Positions 1-8,872 are shown, counted from the first letter of the stretch. The stretch: 64,000 nucleotides of DNA from Phormidium tenue FACHB-1052 (GCF_014696675.1 NZ_JACJQN010000011.1:151554-215553); one strand, 5' to 3'. The notes: generated from the letters alone by a model not told the origin. Program-made: numbers and translations.

Positions 1-868
1 TGATCGCCATTTGCACCGGCAGGTTGTGCTCTACGGCAGCGCGGCGCAGATCGGCATTTAGCCCCTCATCGTAGAGGCCGTAGGCATCCTGGCTAAGGAG
101 TACAGGTATTGCCCCCGCCTGAATGGGATATTCTGCTGCCAGAGGGCAGATCTCTAGGGCAATCAGAGCTTCTAGTCGGTGGCGCTGAGAAAAGTAGAGG
201 GCACCGATCGCCCCCACCTCTTCTTTAGCCGACGCGACTAGATACACGGTTACGGGCGGTGTTTTCAGCCGCTCGGCTAGCATTAGCAAAATTGCCAGGG
301 AGGCTTTGTTGTCGAGGGTATAGCTAGCAATGTGATCGCCCATGCGAAAGGGTCGCTTGCGGTGCTTACCCACCACCACCCTGGTGCCGGGGCGAATGCC
401 GGCGGCGGCGAGTTCTTCTGGCGATCGCTTGGTTTCAATCCAGGCGGTTTCCCAGGTGACGGGCTGGTTCTCCTGCTGGGCCTTCTGGGGTGACTCGTGG
501 GAGACGTGGCGTGAGCCAAAGCTCAAAATGCCGCTAATGGTCTGTTGATCCCCGAGCAAATCCATCACGCCCTCGCCGTAAACCCAGGGGAATGAGCCGC
601 CCAGCTTGCGCACTGACACCCGACCATCGGCGTAGATGCTCTTGACTAGGGTGCCGATCTCATCTTTATGGGCGGTGATCGCAATGGCCCGGCTGTCGTC
701 GCGCCCTGGGATCTTGGCGATGACATTGTCGGCCTCATCGCGCCAGTGCTCTACTCCCAGGTCGACCCAGTCAGCCATTAAATGTTGATTGATTTCGTCC
801 TCCGCACCGCTAGGTGAATGGCACATGACTAGGTCGGAGATTTTGGTAAATAGAGCGTCGTAGGACAT
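1..868 (-). CDS. M42 family metallo-aminopeptidase, 3' end cut by window edge
   Basis: The reading frame opens at an ATG at 868 and runs off the left edge, giving 289 visible residues. M42 enzymes are dinuclear-metal aminopeptidases that form large cytoplasmic tetrahedral complexes and trim short peptides. Visible M42 signatures are AHKDEIG (His67, Asp69), the bridging Asp in YTLDNKAS (Asp186), and the catalytic Glu pair in AKEEVGAIGA (Glu216-Glu217). The missing part should carry the last metal-binding His. No Shine-Dalgarno sequence is visible: the start is preceded by a pyrimidine-rich strand instead. The gene is divergent from the phospholipase-D-like gene. The family is clear; the substrate is not. 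Confidence 0.9.
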   Translation of the reverse strand, partial: MSYDALFTKISDLVMCHSPSGAEDEINQHLMADWVDLGVEHWRDEADNVIAKIPGRDDSRAIAITAHKDEIGTLVKSIYADGRVSVRKLGGSFPWVYGEGVMDLLGDQQTISGILSFGSRHVSHESPQKAQQENQPVTWETAWIETKRSPEELAAAGIRPGTRVVVGKHRKRPFRMGDHIASYTLDNKASLAILLMLAERLKTPPVTVYLVASAKEEVGAIGALYFSQRHRLEALIALEICPLAAEYPIQAGAIPVLLSQDAYGLYDEGLNADLRRAAVEHNLPVQMAI

Positions 869-877
869 GGGGAGGTG

Positions 878-965
878 GGGAAGATGGGGAAGATAAGGGA
901 GGTGAGGCGCGTTTTTGGTAGGGGTTTTGATTCTAGCTACTTCCTCATCCCCCCCATCTTCTCGT
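878..965. repeat. Imperfect polypurine/polypyrimidine inverted repeat
   Basis: A G/A-rich run of short GGGGA(A)GAT-like units (about 870-902) is imperfectly complementary to a C/T-rich run (about 941-963), with about 40 bases between. It fills the divergent intergenic space between the M42 peptidase and phospholipase-D-like genes. A similar C/T-rich block lies directly before the exosortase ATG near 32130-32157, so the sequence type recurs in this genome. Confidence 0.5.
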
Positions 966-1019
966 TAGCCAACGCTTCTCCTTGGGCTTTCTAAAAGCAG
1001 AATTATTTGTTTAAAGCTT

Positions 1020-2465
1020 GTGCATCAATCACGTCAGCCTCTCTGGCCTAAATCTCCTTGGGTGCGCTGGGGGATTGGGTTTGGGATTGGGTTCCTGCTG
1101 TTTGTGGGAGTCAGTAGCCAGCTTCACAGCGAGGCTACGCTGCCCACCCTTGATCCTCTCCCACAGGATCCGTATATTCGGGCGTATTTTAATCAAAACC
1201 AGGCGGCGACCTACACTGACCCCTACCGCAACATTACTCGGCACGGGGATAACTTGGAGCAGGTGGTGATCGATGCGATCGCCACTGCCCAATCGTCGAT
1301 TGACATTGCTGTACACGAGTTTTCGCTGCCGGGGATCGCCCATGCCCTCAGCCAGCAAAAGGCGGCTGGGGTAGAGATTCGGGTGGTGGTCGAAAATAGC
1401 TACAGCACGCCAATGGCAAAGCGGGGAAACCCAGCGGCGATCGCCCAGCTTGATGAGCATGACGAGGCGAAAGCTAGCGACCTGTACGCCTTTATTGACG
1501 CCAATCAAGATGGGGTGCTGAGTGAGGGGGAGTTGCGCGATCGCGATGCCCTGACCATTCTGGCTGAGGCCAACATTCCTCTCATTGATGACACCGCCGA
1601 CGGCAGCAAGGGCAGCGGCCTGATGCACCACAAGTTTATGGTGATTGACGGTCGCACCGTCGTCACCGGCTCGGCAAATTGGACCTTGAGCTGCACCCAT
1701 GGCGATTTTTTGGACCCTGACAGTCGGGGGAACGCCAACAGTATTTTGGTGATCGACAGTCCAGCGCTCGCCCAGCGGTTTCAGACAGAATTTAGCACCA
1801 TGTGGGGCGACGGCCCCGGTGGCCGACCCGACAGCCGATTTGGCCTGCAAAAACCCTACCGCCCCTCGGCCCTAGTCTCGACCCCTGGCTCGGTGCTAGA
1901 GGTGCAGTTGTCGCCAACCTCAAAGACTCAGCCCTGGACCCAGAGCGTCAACGGGCTGATTGCCAAAACCCTGGGGCAGGCCGCTCAGAGCGTTCACCTG
2001 GCGCTGTTTGTATTCTCTGAGCAGGCGATTAGCGACCAGCTAGTACCGATCGCTAATCGGGGCGTGCCCATCAAGACCCTGATCGACCCTGGTTTTGCCT
2101 ACCGCAGCTATAGCGAAGGCCTCGACATGCTGGGGATCACCATCCCCGACCACCGCTGCAAGCGAGACAACAGCGTGCCCTGGGCGAATCCCATTACTAC
2201 CGTCGGGATACCGGCTCTGCCCTCTGGTGACAAGCTGCACCACAAGTTTGCGGTGCTCGACCAAAACATTGTGCTGGTCGGTTCGCAGAACTGGAGCCAA
2301 GCCGCCAACACCACCAACGACGAAAACCTGCTGGTGATTCGCAATGCCACGGTGGCGGCTCACTTCGAGCGCGAGTTTCAGCGGCTGTACGACGGGGCAG
2401 AACTGGGCATGACGCCGCAGTTGCAGGGGGCGATCGCTCGACAGCAGGAAAAATGTGGGTTGTAG
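1020..2465 (+). CDS. Phospholipase D-like protein with two HKD motifs and an EF-hand-like loop
   Basis: This 481-residue protein starts at GTG and has a hydrophobic N-terminal segment (about residues 17-31) preceded by Arg/Lys, so it is probably membrane-anchored or exported. It contains two complete phospholipase-D catalytic motifs: His203/Lys205/Asp210 followed by GSAN (217-220), and His407/Lys409/Asp414 followed by GSQN (421-424). Two HKD motifs in one chain form a single phosphodiesterase site. The substrate could be phospholipid, nucleic acid or another phosphodiester. Residues 160-171 (DANQDGVLSEGE) match a canonical EF-hand calcium loop with acidic/polar residues at positions 1, 3, 5, 9 and 12, placed about 30 residues before the first HKD. 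The gene stands alone. The PLD superfamily is certain, the reaction unknown. Confidence 0.9.
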   Translation: MHQSRQPLWPKSPWVRWGIGFGIGFLLFVGVSSQLHSEATLPTLDPLPQDPYIRAYFNQNQAATYTDPYRNITRHGDNLEQVVIDAIATAQSSIDIAVHEFSLPGIAHALSQQKAAGVEIRVVVENSYSTPMAKRGNPAAIAQLDEHDEAKASDLYAFIDANQDGVLSEGELRDRDALTILAEANIPLIDDTADGSKGSGLMHHKFMVIDGRTVVTGSANWTLSCTHGDFLDPDSRGNANSILVIDSPALAQRFQTEFSTMWGDGPGGRPDSRFGLQKPYRPSALVSTPGSVLEVQLSPTSKTQPWTQSVNGLIAKTLGQAAQSVHLALFVFSEQAISDQLVPIANRGVPIKTLIDPGFAYRSYSEGLDMLGITIPDHRCKRDNSVPWANPITTVGIPALPSGDKLHHKFAVLDQNIVLVGSQNWSQAANTTNDENLLVIRNATVAAHFEREFQRLYDGAELGMTPQLQGAIARQQEKCGL

Positions 2466-2571
2466 CTCCTGCCCCTAGACTCCCTTCCCAACCACAGTAT
2501 TGGGCAATGCAGCGAATACCTTGCAGAGCAATGAGTGGACTGGAACTAATCAGGCCATCGTCGGCTCAGCA

Positions 2572-2880
2572 TCATGGCTTGGTCATGGGGTTCTGCTGCC
2601 ACTGCTTCAGTTCTTCAGCGATGAAGTGGTTGACCAAGTCGCGGTAGAGGGATTCGATCGCATCACCGTTCAGCCCTTCTTCTTCGGCCCACATTCGACG
2701 CTGTTGAAGCATGGTCTGAACGCGATCGGGGGCTTTGACTGCCGTCTCGCTGGTTTTGAACCGAGACGCCGCCTTGACATAGGCAAAGCGCTGACCCAGC
2801 AGGGCAATCACCTGGCGATCGAGCCGATCGATCTCGGCGCGAATGTCAGCCATATTTTGGCACTGGTCGGGAGTAGGCAT
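2572..2880 (-). CDS. Chorismate mutase type II / isochorismate-pyruvate lyase-like protein (PchB family)
   Basis: This small all-helical AroQ-fold protein has 102 residues, the usual PchB length. PchB removes pyruvate from isochorismate to give salicylate and has weak chorismate mutase activity. The sequence follows Pseudomonas PchB closely as I remember it: Arg14, Arg31 and Lys42 fall at the catalytic positions, and the segments YVKAASRFK and RMWAEEEGL are near-identical. The position of PchB Gln90 is Glu90 here (HFIAEELKQW). The gene begins 5 bases after the gluconokinase stop with no Shine-Dalgarno, so translation is probably coupled. No isochorismate synthase is in the window. Family assignment is strong; lyase versus mutase is open. 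Confidence 0.8.
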   Translation of the reverse strand: MPTPDQCQNMADIRAEIDRLDRQVIALLGQRFAYVKAASRFKTSETAVKAPDRVQTMLQQRRMWAEEEGLNGDAIESLYRDLVNHFIAEELKQWQQNPMTKP

Positions 2881-2885
2881 GGGGT

Positions 2886-4442
2886 TTAGGGTAAGGCTAT
2901 GGTGCTGAGCTGAGCTTGCAGGGCGGCGATCGCATCATACTCCCGCTCAAACACCACCGTTAGGCGCTCAAACACCGGCAAAATTTTCTGGTAGGCCCGC
3001 ACATTTTCAGGGATTGGCTGATGTCGGTAGGTTTCTCCAATCATCGTCGTCACTGCATCTAGCGACGGCACCCTACCCAGGGCGTAGAGGCCCAGCACAG
3101 CGGCCCCCAGGCAGGAGCTTTCGTAGTGTTCAGGAATGGTTACCTCGCGATTAAAGATATCGGCCATCATCTGCCGCCATAGGGCTGCTTCGGCAAAGCC
3201 CCCCGTCGCCTGAACTAAGGTAGCTGGGCCAGCAAAATCTTCCAGCGCCTTGAGCACCAGGTAGAGATTGTAGACAATGCCCTCTAGCACCGATCGCACT
3301 AGGTGCGACTTGGTGTGTTTGACGCTGAGGCCAAAGAATGAGGCCCGCGCGTTGGCATTCCATAGGGGCGATCGCTCGCCCATCAAGTAGGGGTGAAACA
3401 GCAGCCCCTCTGAACCGGGGGGCACGGTTCCGGCCATAGTCATCAACAGGCTATAGATGTCTTGGCCCAGGCGTTTGGCGGTGGCCACCTCAGCATCGGC
3501 TAGCTGGTCGCGCACCCAGCGCAGGGCAATGCCACCGTTGTTGACCGCGCCGCCAATCACCCAGTGGTGCTCAGTGAGGGGGTAGCAAAACAGCCGCTCT
3601 TGGTGGTCGGTGACGGGGCGATCGACCACCGCTCGCACGGCCCCGCTAGTGCCTACGGTCACGGCAACTCGGCCTGGGGTGACTGCCCCCACTCCCAGAT
3701 TCGACAGCACGCCATCGCTGGCTCCAGCGATCAGCGGGGTCTCAACTCGCAGGCCCATGGCCAAGGCTATGGCGGGCTTTAGCCCAGTGAGCACGGCGGT
3801 GGTGGGCACCAGTTCGGATAGAGATGAGCGGTTGACTCCAGCGATCGCCAACGCCTCTGCATCCCAATCCAGCGTCTCCAAATTCAGCAGCCCCATGGCC
3901 GTGGCAATGGAGTGGTCAACCACGTAGCGACCCAGCAGCCGGTAAAACACGAATTCTTTAATGGAAATAAACCGCGCCGCCTGCTGAAATAGTTCGGGCT
4001 GCTCGTGGCGCAGCCAGGTGAGTTTGACCAAGGGCGACATCGGGTGCAGAGGCATGCCCGTGCGCCGATAGACGGCGTGGCCATTCATTTCGGTCTTGAT
4101 GCGCTTTTCCCAGCCAGCGCTGCGGTTGTCGGCCCAGGTGATGCTGCGGGTGAGGGGTTTGTCGTCGGCGTCAACCAAGATCAGACTGTGCATAGCCGAG
4201 CTAAAGCACAGCCCCAACACCTGCGCTGGGTCGAGGGCGTAGGTATCGACCAGCCCCCGCACAGTTTTGACCATTGCGGCAAAGATTTCTTCGGGGTCTT
4301 GTTCGGCGGTGGCTATGTTGGGGGTGTAGAGGGGGTAGGTCACCAGCGCTTTTCCCACCACCTGCCCTGCTTCGGTAAACAGCACCGACTTAGTGCTGGT
4401 GGTACCAATATCGACCCCGATGATGTAGTTCTGGTTGGTCAT
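2886..4442 (-). CDS. FGGY-family carbohydrate kinase, probably gluconokinase
   Basis: At 518 residues this is a full-length FGGY sugar kinase. The N-terminus IGVDIGTTSTKSVL is the phosphate-1 loop of the actin-like ATPase fold. A C-terminal FGGY signature lies around VQATGGFAEAALWRQMMADI, and GTSGAVR supplies the second phosphate loop. The pattern of the N-terminal half (SAMHSL, ITWADNRSAG) fits bacterial gluconokinases (gluconate to 6-phosphogluconate, feeding the oxidative pentose phosphate route) better than glycerol kinases. Xylulokinase is the main alternative. It is the first gene of a two-gene unit with the PchB-like protein. Confidence 0.85.
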   Translation of the reverse strand: MTNQNYIIGVDIGTTSTKSVLFTEAGQVVGKALVTYPLYTPNIATAEQDPEEIFAAMVKTVRGLVDTYALDPAQVLGLCFSSAMHSLILVDADDKPLTRSITWADNRSAGWEKRIKTEMNGHAVYRRTGMPLHPMSPLVKLTWLRHEQPELFQQAARFISIKEFVFYRLLGRYVVDHSIATAMGLLNLETLDWDAEALAIAGVNRSSLSELVPTTAVLTGLKPAIALAMGLRVETPLIAGASDGVLSNLGVGAVTPGRVAVTVGTSGAVRAVVDRPVTDHQERLFCYPLTEHHWVIGGAVNNGGIALRWVRDQLADAEVATAKRLGQDIYSLLMTMAGTVPPGSEGLLFHPYLMGERSPLWNANARASFFGLSVKHTKSHLVRSVLEGIVYNLYLVLKALEDFAGPATLVQATGGFAEAALWRQMMADIFNREVTIPEHYESSCLGAAVLGLYALGRVPSLDAVTTMIGETYRHQPIPENVRAYQKILPVFERLTVVFEREYDAIAALQAQLSTIALP

Positions 4443-4555
4443 AGAGTAATGGTCTGATACAGCAGCGATCGCTCGGTGCGCTTCATCAGGCTATACCCCA
4501 GCGGCACTGACGACAAAATCAATGCCGCGCCAGAAAACACCGCAGTCTGCTAGCT

Positions 4556-4580
4556 CAGGCATACCTACTGGGTATGCCTG
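4556..4580. terminator. Perfect 10-bp stem-loop downstream of rsgA
   Basis: CAGGCATACC, a 5-base loop, then GGTATGCCTG. It lies 34-58 bases beyond the rsgA stop on the minus strand. There is no U-tract on either side, so it may be an mRNA 3'-end stabiliser or weak terminator rather than a classical intrinsic terminator. Confidence 0.55.
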
Positions 4581-4613
4581 GGCCAATTGGGGGTGACTAG
4601 GGAGTGAGCGGTT

Positions 4614-5678
4614 CTAGCCTTTGTAGCGATCGCGCATCGCCTTGTGAATCGTCTTCCAACGGCGTTTGCTGTTGAGGGCAGCGCGGGCATCGTGCCGCTG
4701 GTCGAGCCACTGCTGCTCGCGCTGGAGTTTGTGGTAGCTGTGCAGGCGATCGCGGCTCAGGTCGCCCGCTGCAACGGCCCCTGCCACCGCACAGCCCGGC
4801 TCCCCCTGGTGCCGACAGTCCCTAAACCGACAGTCCTCAGCTAGGGCTTCGATATCGGCAAAGGTGGCCTCTAGCCCCTCGCTAGTGGTCCAGAGCTGTA
4901 GCTCGCGCATGCCCGGCGTGTCAATCAGCAGCGCCCCCGATGGCAGAGGCAGCAGGTGTCGCCCGGTGGTGGTGTGTCGTCCGCGACTGTCATCCTCGCG
5001 CACGGTTTGAGTCGTCTGCTGCTGACTGCCCAAAAAGTGATTGGTCAGCGTAGACTTACCCACCCCCGATGAGCCAATCAGCGCCACGGTTTGCCCCGCC
5101 CCCAGGTAAGGGACGAGCTGTTCTAACCCAGCTCCCGTAGCGGCACTAACAGCGTGAATCGGTACGCCCATGGCAACCGATGCAGCTTGATCGAGGCAAT
5201 CCGCCAGGTTATCGCAGGTATCCGATTTACTTAGCACCACAACGGGTACTGCTTTACTTTCCCAAGCGGCCACTAGGTAGCGCTCCAGGCGGCGCAGGTT
5301 GAAGTCGCCGTCGAGACCAGTCACTAAAAACACCGTGTCGACATTGGCGGCTACCACCTGGCCCTCGGTTTTGCCGCCCGCCGCCTTGCGCACAAACTCG
5401 CTCTGGCGCGGCAGCACTGCATGGATGACGGCGTGGGTGCCCTCATCCTGCCGCTGCATGACGACCCAGTCGCCTACCGCTGGAAAGGATTGGCTGTCTG
5501 CTGCCTGGTGACGAAACTGCCCAGCGATTTCTGCTGACAGCTCTCCGTCTGGGGTTAAGAGTCGGTAGGCACCGCGATGCTCTAGCGCGACTCGGCCCGC
5601 TTCAAAACCGGCCTTTGCCCAAGGGGCAAAAGCGCGATCGCAGGTGGTGCTCCACCCGCCTAATTCAGTTAAGTTCAA
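4614..5678 (-). CDS. rsgA: Ribosome small subunit-dependent GTPase A
   Basis: RsgA is a circularly permuted GTPase that checks late 30S subunit assembly. The permuted order is visible: an OB-fold N-domain, then G4 (LSKSD), G1 (GSSGVGKST), G3 (DTPGMRE), and a C-terminal zinc-binding knuckle (CRFRDCRH plus a further Cys in GEPGC). At 354 residues it is the family length. The frame begins at TTG, not ATG; the sequence GAGG eight bases upstream and the typical start MNLTELG support this TTG. The gene is isolated, transcribed towards the gluconokinase unit, with a stem-loop after its stop. Confidence 0.95.
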   Translation of the reverse strand: MNLTELGGWSTTCDRAFAPWAKAGFEAGRVALEHRGAYRLLTPDGELSAEIAGQFRHQAADSQSFPAVGDWVVMQRQDEGTHAVIHAVLPRQSEFVRKAAGGKTEGQVVAANVDTVFLVTGLDGDFNLRRLERYLVAAWESKAVPVVVLSKSDTCDNLADCLDQAASVAMGVPIHAVSAATGAGLEQLVPYLGAGQTVALIGSSGVGKSTLTNHFLGSQQQTTQTVREDDSRGRHTTTGRHLLPLPSGALLIDTPGMRELQLWTTSEGLEATFADIEALAEDCRFRDCRHQGEPGCAVAGAVAAGDLSRDRLHSYHKLQREQQWLDQRHDARAALNSKRRWKTIHKAMRDRYKG

Positions 5679-5850
5679 GGGTTTTTCCTCAAATGAAGCC
5701 TACGTGGGGCAAGGCTTCATACGGTCGACCCAATATTAGGTGCCGCCTAGCCTTGCCAGAAAAAATGTTGGTTGCCGCACAATACCGACTCAGCCATAGG
5801 TCACCTTCTTGGCACTTGTTTTCAGGGCTCTAAAACCATTCATGGCCTGG

Positions 5851-5932
5851 TTATAGATTTGCCCACCTCCAAGCATAGAGCGATCGCCCCCCTGCTGGGC
5901 CTAGCGCCGTCAATTTTGCAGCAAATCTATAA
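5851..5932. repeat. 12-bp perfect inverted repeat in a 349-bp intergenic region
   Basis: TTATAGATTTGC (5851-5862) is exactly repeated in reverse complement at 5921-5932 with 58 bases between. It sits about 95 bases upstream of the small membrane protein gene at 6028, in the divergent region between that gene and rsgA. It could be an operator pair or an RNA stem. The rest of 5679-6027 shows no gene. Confidence 0.5.
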
Positions 5933-6027
5933 ATATTGGAGAGTTCGCTAAGACTCTGGCTCGTTCGGGGAACACTAGCGCCCAGAGAACTTTCTATAGC
6001 AAACTAGCGGCTGTATAAGGGATAGTG

Positions 6028-6471
6028 ATGATCAATGTTACTGCGGCGATCTTGTTAGCGCTTGGCATAACACTCGATTCTCTAGGAGAAAACTATACGC
6101 TTTTGGCGGCGATCGGCATTCTGTTTGCCATGGCGTTCTTCTTATTGATGTATCTGCAATATCCGGTCATGTTTACCGGTGCGGCGCGATATCCCTTAGC
6201 TAGAAAGTATTTTCCGCTGGTTCGCTGGGCCATCTTTGGCATTTATTTTGCTGACCTATCTACTACACTCCTGCGCTACTACGATGGCCCTGAGATAGGC
6301 GTTTCTGTCCACGCCTACAGCATTTGGGCTGGGGTTTATCTGGTGGCCTACAGCCTGGCGATTTTGACTGGGCCACCCAAGCAGCGGCGACGTAAGAAGA
6401 TTTTTCGCCACTACCAATGGCGGCAGTGGGAAGGGCAACTGGTTCCGGTAAGAATTTCGACGCTACGGTAG
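6028..6471 (+). CDS. Small multi-pass membrane protein, unknown function
   Basis: This is a 147-residue protein with about four hydrophobic helices (roughly residues 5-20, 27-46, 68-88 and 98-118) and a strongly basic cytoplasmic tail (PPKQRRRKKIFRH). The ATG at 6028 is preferred over an overlapping GTG at 6025 because AAGGG lies six bases upstream. Its 3' end overlaps the end of the convergent FAD oxidoreductase gene by 9 bases. I do not recognise the family. No enzymatic motif is visible. Confidence 0.65.
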   Translation: MINVTAAILLALGITLDSLGENYTLLAAIGILFAMAFFLLMYLQYPVMFTGAARYPLARKYFPLVRWAIFGIYFADLSTTLLRYYDGPEIGVSVHAYSIWAGVYLVAYSLAILTGPPKQRRRKKIFRHYQWRQWEGQLVPVRISTLR

Positions 6472-7965
6472 CCAAAACTGGGGCAACCCCTGCAATCCCT
6501 GCCGCACAAAACGATTAACCGATCGCATCGCCTGAATATGCGGCTCGTCAGGAATTACCGGCAAAATCTCCGCAGGCTGACCCTGATGCAGGGTCGCAAT
6601 TACCCGGTTCGCCGCCTCCAGCCCCGTCACGTAGGCTTTTTCCTGTGACCACGAGCCGTGGCGGGTGACAATCCAATCGCCCGCCATAAACAGGTTGTCG
6701 AAGCTGGTGGTGCCGGGCAGCAGATAGCGGTAGCTGCCAGGGGCAAAGTGCGTCACCCCCTGGGGGATACGTACCACAGCGTGATCGATGATCTTGGCCT
6801 CGCCAAAGGCAGGAATGCACCCCGCTAAATCCTGCTGCACTTGCTTGAGCACCTGGTCGTCATCCAGCGCCAGCAGCTGGTTGGCGTGGTAGTAGTCGGC
6901 CTCAACCACGGTGCCCGGCTCGTCGCGATACTCGTCGTGCAGGGCGTTGAGGTCAAAGAAAGTCCAGCCGGTGGTGGGGTGAAAGCCAAAGCAGGCGTTG
7001 GAAGGCAGGGGAATATCGATCTTGCGATCGCACCACAGCCGCGTAGCGAGAACATCAACCGCTCCCAAATTGCGGATATTGCTAAACTCGGTACGATCCC
7101 TCAGCTGCGGTGACTGCTCCACAATTTTCTTCAGCCCGCTGATACCCACCGCAAACACCACCGCATCGGCCTCAAACACCTCGTCGCCGCAGACCACCGC
7201 CGTCACCCGGTTATTCTCTACCCGCACATCCGACACACGGTGGTTGGCGAGAATCTTGCCCCCCGCCCGTGCGATCGCCTCCGTCCAGGGCCGAAAAATC
7301 TGCGCCCCTACCGTACCCCGGCACCAGCGCACGTCAAAGTCGGGCTGATGGGCGAGGATGAAGTAGTAGAGCATTCCCAACGCCGCCGCCGCCGAGCACT
7401 GTTCGCCCGGGGCAAACAGCCCCACCAGCAGCATCGGCTCAAACGACTCGTGGTAGAGCCGGGCCGATACGCCGTACTGGCGGAAGAGTTCGCGGGCGGT
7501 GATGCGATCGTACTTTTGCCAGGCCTCGTCAGAGTTATCGAAGTCGATCAGCGCTTGCAACAGGGGCAGGGCCGAGAGGCGATCGATCAGCGGCAGACGC
7601 TTGAAGTCGGTGTAGAGAAAGGTGCCCAACGGTGTGGGTAAGTAGGGCTGGGCCTGAAACAGCGGCGACTCGACCTCTAGCCCCTGGGGCGAATATTGGG
7701 CCGATCGCGTCCACTCGGTAAATGGCTGAATGCCGAGATGATCTGTCAGGGCAAAAATGTTGCGGTAGGGGTACCAAAACCCGTGAATGCCCGCCTCGAC
7801 AGCACGGCCCTGGGGCGTTTGCCAGCCCGCCACTAGGCCACCTGGATAGGCTCCGGCTTCTAGCAGCGTCACGGCGTAGCCCTGGCGGGCCAGGTGATAG
7901 GCGGAGCCCAACCCGGCCCAGCCTGCGCCGACCACGACCACCCGCTTTTGTGCTGTGTTTTCCAT
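6463..7965 (-). CDS. FAD-dependent oxidoreductase of the phytoene/zeta-carotene desaturase type
   Basis: A 500-residue flavoprotein. The N-terminal dinucleotide fold VVVVGAGWAGLGSAYHLA, followed by the second half-site LLEAGAYPGGLVAG, binds FAD. Near the C-terminus, NLFMAGDWIVTRHGSWSQEKAYVTG resembles the FAD-closing motif of amine-oxidase/carotenoid-desaturase proteins. These enzymes dehydrogenate or isomerise polyenes, or oxidise amines. The sequence is closer to the plant-type carotene desaturase branch than to bacterial CrtI, but the exact substrate cannot be assigned. It is monocistronic, and its 3' end overlaps the convergent small membrane protein gene. Confidence 0.8.
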   Translation of the reverse strand: MENTAQKRVVVVGAGWAGLGSAYHLARQGYAVTLLEAGAYPGGLVAGWQTPQGRAVEAGIHGFWYPYRNIFALTDHLGIQPFTEWTRSAQYSPQGLEVESPLFQAQPYLPTPLGTFLYTDFKRLPLIDRLSALPLLQALIDFDNSDEAWQKYDRITARELFRQYGVSARLYHESFEPMLLVGLFAPGEQCSAAAALGMLYYFILAHQPDFDVRWCRGTVGAQIFRPWTEAIARAGGKILANHRVSDVRVENNRVTAVVCGDEVFEADAVVFAVGISGLKKIVEQSPQLRDRTEFSNIRNLGAVDVLATRLWCDRKIDIPLPSNACFGFHPTTGWTFFDLNALHDEYRDEPGTVVEADYYHANQLLALDDDQVLKQVQQDLAGCIPAFGEAKIIDHAVVRIPQGVTHFAPGSYRYLLPGTTSFDNLFMAGDWIVTRHGSWSQEKAYVTGLEAANRVIATLHQGQPAEILPVIPDEPHIQAMRSVNRFVRQGLQGLPQFWLP

Positions 7966-8063
7966 GATTCTCGCCCCCGTTGCCCATAGACCTTCTTTAC
8001 TCTATCGGTAGCAGCGTCGGCTAGGGTTTAGGATCAGGGGTAGATATTGCGTCCTCGGCCTCC

Positions 8064-8100
8064 CTCACCCCCAACCCCTCTCCTAAGGGGCGAGGGGAGC
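8064..8100. repeat. C-rich/G-rich hairpin, common cyanobacterial intergenic repeat type
   Basis: A run of CCCTCACCCCCAACCCCTC followed by AAGGGGCGAGGGGAGC folds into a GC-rich hairpin about 35 bases before the TspO ATG. Sequences of this form are widely dispersed between genes in cyanobacterial genomes. No coding potential. Confidence 0.55.
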
Positions 8101-8134
8101 AGAGCTGTCCCTATAAACCACTCTGATTAGGCAA

Positions 8135-8872
8135 ATGAGCAATAACAAACTTGTGAAAAACGGCGTCAACAGGGTGATGGGGGTCAACGAAGCCGCCCGC
8201 GACACCACCATTCGAACCGATTTAGCCAATCCCAGGTGGGACAGGAAAGCCACGCTGATCTATTTGGGGGCAACGATCGCCCAAATAGCCGCGATGACCG
8301 GGCTGTTGTGGGCTATGGATGTGGCCTTTCAGTACTTCAACCTGGGAGCCTTAGCGCTCTGGGTAACGACCTCGATCGCCTGTGCGTTTTTTGCCTTTGT
8401 GACGCTGCGATCGCGCCTCTTTTCTCTGCTCGACAATACCCGCAACAGCGGGCGCTACAAGTCGCTCCAGCGTCCGGGCTGGGCACCGCCGCCCCTGGCC
8501 TTCCCCATCGTGTGGATGAGTATTGCCGTGCTGCGGGTGGTGTCGGCCTACCTGGTGTGGTCGGCAATGGGGCAGACCTTTTTGAGCTGGCCGCTGATTC
8601 TCTACGTGGCGCACCTCAGCCTGGGCGACACCTGGAATACGATTTTTACGGTAGAAGGTCGCTTGGGGGCGGCGGTGCCGATGGTGATAGTGGGGCCGCT
8701 GCTGTCGGTAGTGGTGGTCACGGTCGGCTATTTTCAGGTAGTGCCATTGGCGGGATGGATTATTTTGCCGTCGCTGGTGTGGCTGGCGATCGCCACCGCC
8801 CTCTGCATCAGCCTATGGCAATTGAATGGCCAAGAACCTTTGTATCCAGTCGTGTCCAGAGCCGAGTCGTAG
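8135..8872 (+). CDS. tspO: TspO/MBR family membrane protein with N-terminal extension
   Basis: TspO is a five-helix membrane protein that binds or breaks down porphyrins and other tetrapyrroles and modulates stress responses. The family signature is clear in YKSLQRPGWAPPPLAF (about residues 107-122), then HLSLGDTWNTIF and the last helix PSLVWLAIATALCISLWQLN. At 245 residues it is longer than the usual 155-180. The extra N-terminal part (about 100 residues) contains two further hydrophobic stretches. A stem-loop follows the stop. Ligand and extension role are not deducible. Confidence 0.85.
   Translation: MSNNKLVKNGVNRVMGVNEAARDTTIRTDLANPRWDRKATLIYLGATIAQIAAMTGLLWAMDVAFQYFNLGALALWVTTSIACAFFAFVTLRSRLFSLLDNTRNSGRYKSLQRPGWAPPPLAFPIVWMSIAVLRVVSAYLVWSAMGQTFLSWPLILYVAHLSLGDTWNTIFTVEGRLGAAVPMVIVGPLLSVVVVTVGYFQVVPLAGWIILPSLVWLAIATALCISLWQLNGQEPLYPVVSRAES

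Noticed and set aside
1029..1850. Long minus-strand frame opposite the phospholipase D-like gene
   Set aside because: It mirrors a high-GC gene with two catalytic HKD motifs and has no family resemblance.
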